The translations under genes and the position numbers were made by a program. 64,000 nucleotides of DNA, from positions 761,501 to 825,500 of the forward strand of contig JACEVL010000480.1 in the NCBI GenBank assembly GCA_020284085.1. The letters are read 5' to 3'. Each line of letters opens with the position of its first letter. Position 1 is the stretch's first letter. The stretch is from Aporrectodea caliginosa. Taxonomy: Eukaryota; Annelida; Clitellata; Crassiclitellata; Lumbricidae. The notes under the pieces are model-generated. The model had not been told where the DNA came from and made no database searches. It worked only from the letters and a program-made list of their open reading frames with translations. Below, in pieces: positions 59,858 to 64,000 of this stretch.

Positions 59858-61351
59858 ATGTTCGCTGGAGTTTCTGGACGTCGTTTCTTCCCTGGTCGGC
59901 GCTGCGATGCTGAGGAGGTTCCGTTGGAAGGTGAGGACGCGGTTGACGTTCGATCTTCGGACGACTGGTGGCTTTGTGGAGGAACGGATGGTGGTGCTGT
60001 TGTGATGCGTGGAAATGGTGGCTGGGAGCTGTGTGGAGGAATAGATGGTGGTGGCGCTGTGATGCGTGGAAATGGTGGCTGGGAGCTGTGTGGAGGAATG
60101 GATGGTGGTGGTGGTGGTGGTGTGATGCGTGGAAATGGTGGCTGGGAGCTGTGTGGAGGAATGGATGGTGGTGGTGGTGCTGTGATGCGTGGAAATGGTG
60201 GCTGGGAGCTGTGTGGAGGAATGGATGGTGGTGGTGCTGTGATGCGTGGAAATGGTGGCTGGGAGCTGTGTGGAGGAATGGATGGTGGTGGTGCTGTGAT
60301 GCGTGGAAATGGTGGCTGGGAGCTGTGTGGAGGAATGGATGGTCGTGGTGCTGTGATGCGTGGAAAGGGTGACTGGTGGTTTTGTGGAGGAATGGATGGT
60401 GGTGCTGCTGTGATGTGTGGAAATGGAGGCTGGGAGCTGTGTGGAGGAATGGATGGTAGTGCTGCTGTGATGGGTGGAAATGGTGGCTGGGAGCTGTGTG
60501 AAGGAATGGATAGTGGTGGTGGTGCTGTGATGCGTGGAAATGGTGGCTGGGAGCTGTGTGGAGGGACGGATGGTGGTGGTGCTATGATGCGTGGAAATGG
60601 TGGCTGGGAGCTGTGTGGAGGAATGGATGGTGGTGCTGTGATGCGTGGAAATGGAGGCTGGGAGCTGTGTGGAGGAACGGATGGTGGTGCTGCTGTGATG
60701 CGTGGATATGGTAGCTGGGAGCTGTGTGGAGGAATTGATGGTGGTGCTGCTGTGATGCGTGGAAATGGTGACTGGGCGCGTTGTGTAGGTACTGATGGCA
60801 GTCGTATGATGCAGGGTGGGCGTGAATGTTCTCTTTCTGATGGATGTGATGGCAGTTCTGTGGTGAATGGGAAGAATGATGAGAGTTCATCTTTTTATTC
60901 TGGAAGGTGTCGAGCAGAAGATGATGATGTCGTGGAAGTGGAGTCGGATTCTGAGGTTGAGGGAGATGAGTTGGACAGTCCACCTGTTTGTGCAGGAGAG
61001 GGTGAGGATTTCGTGGGTAGAGCTGAGGTAGGGGATGCTGAGGTTGAGTGCTCGCGGAGGCAAGTTCTGGTAGGGATGCGTAAGGAGGATTTGATGCGGA
61101 TGGACCGTTCTGATGATTCGAGTGACTCCATTGGTGACATAGACGAAGAGATCGAGGAAGTTCTTGAGCGTGTCCAGAGTATGGTCCACGAAAGAGCCGT
61201 CTCGGACGGGCTGGATGCAGAGCGGAAACAGGAGATGAGTGGAACAGAGTCGGGTGGTTTGAGTGGTTTGGTTTCGGCAGGTTTGGATAGGTTGGGTGGA
61301 TGGGTTTGGGGAAGGAGTCGGGTGAGCGGTTTTGAGAGTTACGTGGTTTGA
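59858..61351 (+). CDS. Protein with about 14 Gly-rich WELCGG repeats
   Basis: The Met at 59858 is the first in frame after a possible splice acceptor. The 497-residue product starts MFAGVSGRRFFPGRRCDAEE. It then has about 14 tandem units of 18-21 residues (consensus WELCGGMDGGGAVMRGNGG), each with one Trp and one Cys. A Ser-rich linker follows, then an acidic segment (EDDDVVEVESDSEVEGDE) and a probable amphipathic helix (DIDEEIEEVLERVQSMVHER) before the stop. I do not know the family. The unit DNA repeat is 54-63 bp. The opposite strand is also open across 60582-61427, so coding status needs transcript proof. The acidic, helix-like C-terminus outside the repeat argues for this strand. Confidence 0.5.
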   Translation: MFAGVSGRRFFPGRRCDAEEVPLEGEDAVDVRSSDDWWLCGGTDGGAVVMRGNGGWELCGGIDGGGAVMRGNGGWELCGGMDGGGGGGVMRGNGGWELCGGMDGGGGAVMRGNGGWELCGGMDGGGAVMRGNGGWELCGGMDGGGAVMRGNGGWELCGGMDGRGAVMRGKGDWWFCGGMDGGAAVMCGNGGWELCGGMDGSAAVMGGNGGWELCEGMDSGGGAVMRGNGGWELCGGTDGGGAMMRGNGGWELCGGMDGGAVMRGNGGWELCGGTDGGAAVMRGYGSWELCGGIDGGAAVMRGNGDWARCVGTDGSRMMQGGRECSLSDGCDGSSVVNGKNDESSSFYSGRCRAEDDDVVEVESDSEVEGDELDSPPVCAGEGEDFVGRAEVGDAEVECSRRQVLVGMRKEDLMRMDRSDDSSDSIGDIDEEIEEVLERVQSMVHERAVSDGLDAERKQEMSGTESGGLSGLVSAGLDRLGGWVWGRSRVSGFESYVV

Positions 61352-61360
61352 GTTTTATGC

Positions 61361-61875
61361 GTGATTCCATTTCTTTCAGATTATTTGCGGAAGAAGTTTC
61401 TTGGTCAAGAACATGCTTAATTTTCACTTTTGTTTTGTAGAATTGTAGGTTAGACTTTACTGTGTGAGTTTATATAAGTTAGAATTTAGTGTGATTCCAT
61501 TCTTTCAGATTACTTGCGGAAGAAGTTTCTTGTGTCATGAACATGCTTTATTTTCACTTTTGTTTTGTAGAACTGTAGGTTAGACTTTACTGTGTGAGTT
61601 TATATACGTTAGAATTTAGTGTGATTCCATTCTTTCAGATTACTTGCAGAAGAAGTTTCTTGTGTCATGAACATGCTTTATTTTCACTTTCGTTTTGTAG
61701 AACTGTATGTTAGACTTTACTGTGTGAGTTTATATAAGTTAGAATTTAGTGTGATTCCATTCTTTCAGATTATTTGCGGAAGAAGTTTCTTGTGTCAAGA
61801 ACATGCTTTATTTTCACTTTTGTTTTGTAGAATCTCAAGAACATGCTTTATTTTCACTGGTGTTTTGTAGAATCT
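61361..61875. repeat. 130-bp tandem array, about four copies
   Basis: Units start GTGATTCCATTCTTTCAGATT at about 61361, 61491, 61621 and 61751 with few differences. Each contains TTCTTTCAG and TGTTTTGTAG, which resemble splice acceptors. It follows the stop of the upstream ORF directly. Confidence 0.9.
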
Positions 61876-61899
61876 ATCTGTATATGATTGTTGTGGGAG

Positions 61900-61927
61900 A
61901 AAGGTGATGACCAAATGCATCACCTTT
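61900..61927. repeat. 10-bp hairpin
   Basis: AAAGGTGATG, 8-base loop ACCAAATG, CATCACCTTT. Possible 3'-end or structural element; function unknown. Confidence 0.7.
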
Positions 61928-62102
61928 TCTCTTTATGCATGTACGTTTTGTAGCATTTGGGTAGCTCATTCCTCTACGGATGGAAGCCATTTAGTTATTA
62001 TTTTACATTTATTTAGTTTTGGGGGGGGGGTTGGTCTGCTATGTTCTTGCAACCTGTCCATGCTTTGTCCTAACTGAACTTTAGCTTTTCTCTGCTTATT
62101 TA

Positions 62103-62660
62103 TTGGTGTAAAAGTGGCAAAAAACTCAGTTGCGAGTTTAAATTGGCCCATATTCAATCAGAAAGTACAGAAAAGTTTTACAAAATCACCAAATTTTGCT
62201 CTACTTTGTGCACCATTCCTGAAATAGTGGCCTTTTAGCAAGTCACTAAAGTTCAAACATGTCGCGAATGTCACAATATATCATTATTTCGACCAATTAC
62301 AATCATGCGAGGGACTCAGAAATACCAAACGTACCATATATCATTGGAAAGGTCTGTTCAAGCACTATAACACTAAGTCAAAAGCAATGTTCTATCAGTT
62401 GTCCAACATGCGCATACCTGCATACCTGCAGCCTAAGAAGATCAGGCAGTTTATGGGACGAACCAACTTTGAAGACTCGTATTGCCTTGAAGACATCTAT
62501 AATAAAAGGGCTAAGATTTGTTACATACAGAGTAAACTATATGCAGATAACAGAAATGTAAAATATTTGCAATGGCTTTTGTGACCTTCTCTGCTACAAT
62601 GCCATGAATATGGGCCAATTTAAACTCGCAACTGAATTTTTTTTGCCACTTTTACACCAA
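62103..62660. mobile_element. Mariner-type MITE with about 55-bp inverted repeats
   Basis: TTGGTGTAAAAGTGGC ... AAATTGGCCCATATTC is mirrored at 62607-62660, with TA on both sides (62101-62102, 62661-62662). A 130-bp internal segment (AGAAAGTACAGAAAAGTTTT) is repeated just outside, at 62705-62830. Confidence 0.75.
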
Positions 62661-62835
62661 TATTAGTGGGAAACTATTTGTTTCAATTCAGAATAATTTA
62701 CAGGATCAGAAAGTACAAAAAAGTTGTACAAAATCACCAAACTGTGCAAGCCTATGTTCAATCGTTCCTGAGATACTGGCCTGTGAACATGTCACCAAGT
62801 TCAAACATGTTGCGAGTGCTTCACACCCTCCATAT
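62661..62835. repeat. Diverged copy of the MITE's internal segment
   Basis: AGAAAGTACAAAAAAGTTGT through GTTCAAACATGTTGCGAGTG parallels 62157-62272 inside the element, in direct orientation. Confidence 0.6.
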
Positions 62836-63680
62836 CTGTGAGCAATAAAATGCAGACACATGGGTGGTAGGCTTCTGAAAATTTCAATATGATATACAAA
62901 CGTATCAAACTACAAAATTCCAAAATTACAGCAAAATCTAAGACAGGTCAGTTACAAGGTATTTCACATATTTGATGATTTCACATGCATGGACTGACCC
63001 CCTATCAGTTTCTTTCTCTCTGTCTCGTTATATGTCGTTCTTGCTGCTTGGATATTCTTCTTTTCATGCTTTGCCTTGTTGCTGGTTAAAATAATAATCC
63101 AATATTGCCATGCATCCGTCTCCAGATCCTCATCATCTTTTCTGTGTCCTGGTGTTCTCTGTCATAACTATTGTCACTTTCGCTGTTTGTCTTTTGCACC
63201 AACAGAAAATTGAAAAATTCAAAATTAGAACATCGTGAAATTGGGAATTTTGGGTGCCTGTTCGGGGCGATTAGACCGAAATTAGTTGCTTCAAGGCTGT
63301 AGATAAATGAGCTGCGGAGACCTTTGCCAAAACCTCCACGCGGTGGTCTCTGGGCGTGCAGTTGGCTGATGGCTAGCTGCATGGCAAATGTTGGCAGTAT
63401 GTTCCATTGGTTGAGCGTGCAGTGTAACTTTGCTACTGAGCAAACTGACTGTTTGGCAGGAGTCTTGATACAGGCAGGTCTACTGTCCTGAGAATGCTGT
63501 ATTCCTGTTTCTTTCCTGTTTTGTCTTGTTACTGTGCTACCATATTTCTTTTGACTTTAGTCTTGATTATTCTTCATGTTTGTTTGAGGATGCAATTTCT
63601 TTGCTTCTTTTATGTTATTTGGTCACATGTGATCATCTGTCATTTGCTGTAATGTGAACAATTGTAGCTGTTGACAGGTG
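62836..63680. other. No gene recognised
   Basis: Ordinary-looking sequence. A 98-codon minus frame has no domain. Confidence 0.35.
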
Positions 63681-63905
63681 TCCGTAACAGTCCGTAAAGT
63701 CTCCCCGGAGACTCTGTTTCGAAACAGATTCTCCCCCGGCGGATCTGTTTCTGAATAAATTCGCTCTCTCGGCGGAGACTACTGTATATTCTAAAAAAAA
63801 GTCTCAGAGGGAATCTTAGGGAGAGAATATCTCATCCCTCGCTGAAATAAACTCTACCCGGGAAGACTTTATTTCACGAAGTGGCTGGGCGAGTTGAAAT
63901 ACCAA
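63681..63905. repeat. GGAGACTCTGTTTC minirepeat block
   Basis: AGTCTCCCCGGAGACTCTG, ATTCTCCCCCGGCGGATCTG and GAGAATATCTCATCCCTC are variant units. Similar units (GGAGACTGTTTCGAGGAC) occur at 49850-49960. Possibly one arm of another foldback-type element. Confidence 0.45.
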
Positions 63906-63937
63906 GAAGACGCCTCGAATCACCGTGAGGACTGGTC

Positions 63938-64000
63938 AAGGCCGTATTTAGGGGGTGTTTTTGGTGTTTAAACACCCCCCGAAATTAAATAATGTATAAA
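63938..64000. mobile_element. Start of a DNA element running off the window
   Basis: CAAGGCCGTATTTAGGGGGT then GTTTAAACACCCCCC resembles the terminus of a hAT-like element. The other end is outside. Confidence 0.35.

Noticed and set aside
60582..61427. 281-residue minus-strand His/Pro-rich ORF as a gene
   Set aside because: Antisense to the WELCGG ORF. Its His/Pro composition follows from the repeat. The plus strand has the better C-terminus, though strand-specific RNA is needed.

Overview
This is a eukaryotic, animal nuclear window with split genes, GT-AG introns and very dense repeats. It is probably from a marine deuterostome. The evidence is L2/CR1-like LINEs with GGCGCTATATAAAT-type 3' ends, tRNA-derived SINEs, many hAT-like MITEs, an unusual density of the palindrome TAGGCCTA, and foldback elements whose inverted repeats are built from short tandem units. 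That last architecture recalls the TU elements described in sea urchins, so an echinoderm is my best guess, but the species is not identified. Nothing here looks bacterial or viral. LAYOUT. (1) 1-1.3 kb: a 5'-truncated LINE in a tandem repeat. (2) 1.87-8.06 kb, + strand: the last seven coding exons of a FIRRM (C1orf112) homologue, all joined by phase-0 introns; the introns hold a SINE, LINE scraps, a hAT MITE and a GAGGTCATG minisatellite. (3) 8.5-13.9 kb: microsatellites and nested mobile elements. (4) 14.1-16.8 kb, + strand: a candidate two-exon gene for a 109-residue secreted Cys-containing protein, with a TATA box; a hAT MITE sits just after its stop codon. (5) 17.4-20.2 kb: a 2.8-kb hAT-like element with nested repeats. 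(6) 21.6-40.0 kb, minus strand: a secreted CAP/SCP-domain gene. Its signal peptide and Lys/Glu-rich exon are near 39-40 kb, the CAP exons at 36.5, 33.1, 28.8 and 25.4 kb, and a Cys-rich tail exon at 23.8 kb. Its introns are packed with transposons. (7) 40.2-49.8 kb: LINE fragments, long trinucleotide arrays, and one LINE interrupted by three DNA transposons. (8) 50.1-53.2 kb: a nearly intact L2/CR1-like LINE (endonuclease plus reverse transcriptase). (9) 53.6-54.5 kb: the largest foldback element. (10) 55.3-57.4 kb: a 2.1-kb TIR element with an 8-bp target duplication that carries remnants of an uncharacterised protein. (11) 58.2-58.7 kb: a huge (TCA)n array. (12) 59.9-61.4 kb, + strand: an ORF with about 14 Gly-rich WELCGG repeats, followed by a 130-bp tandem array and more MITEs. 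HOW THE PARTS RELATE. The host genes are independent: DNA repair (FIRRM), two secreted proteins, and one unknown. Everything else is mobile DNA, much of it nested, so insertion order can be read directly from target-site duplications. All coordinates and splice choices were read by eye; no alignment, gene predictor or database search was run.
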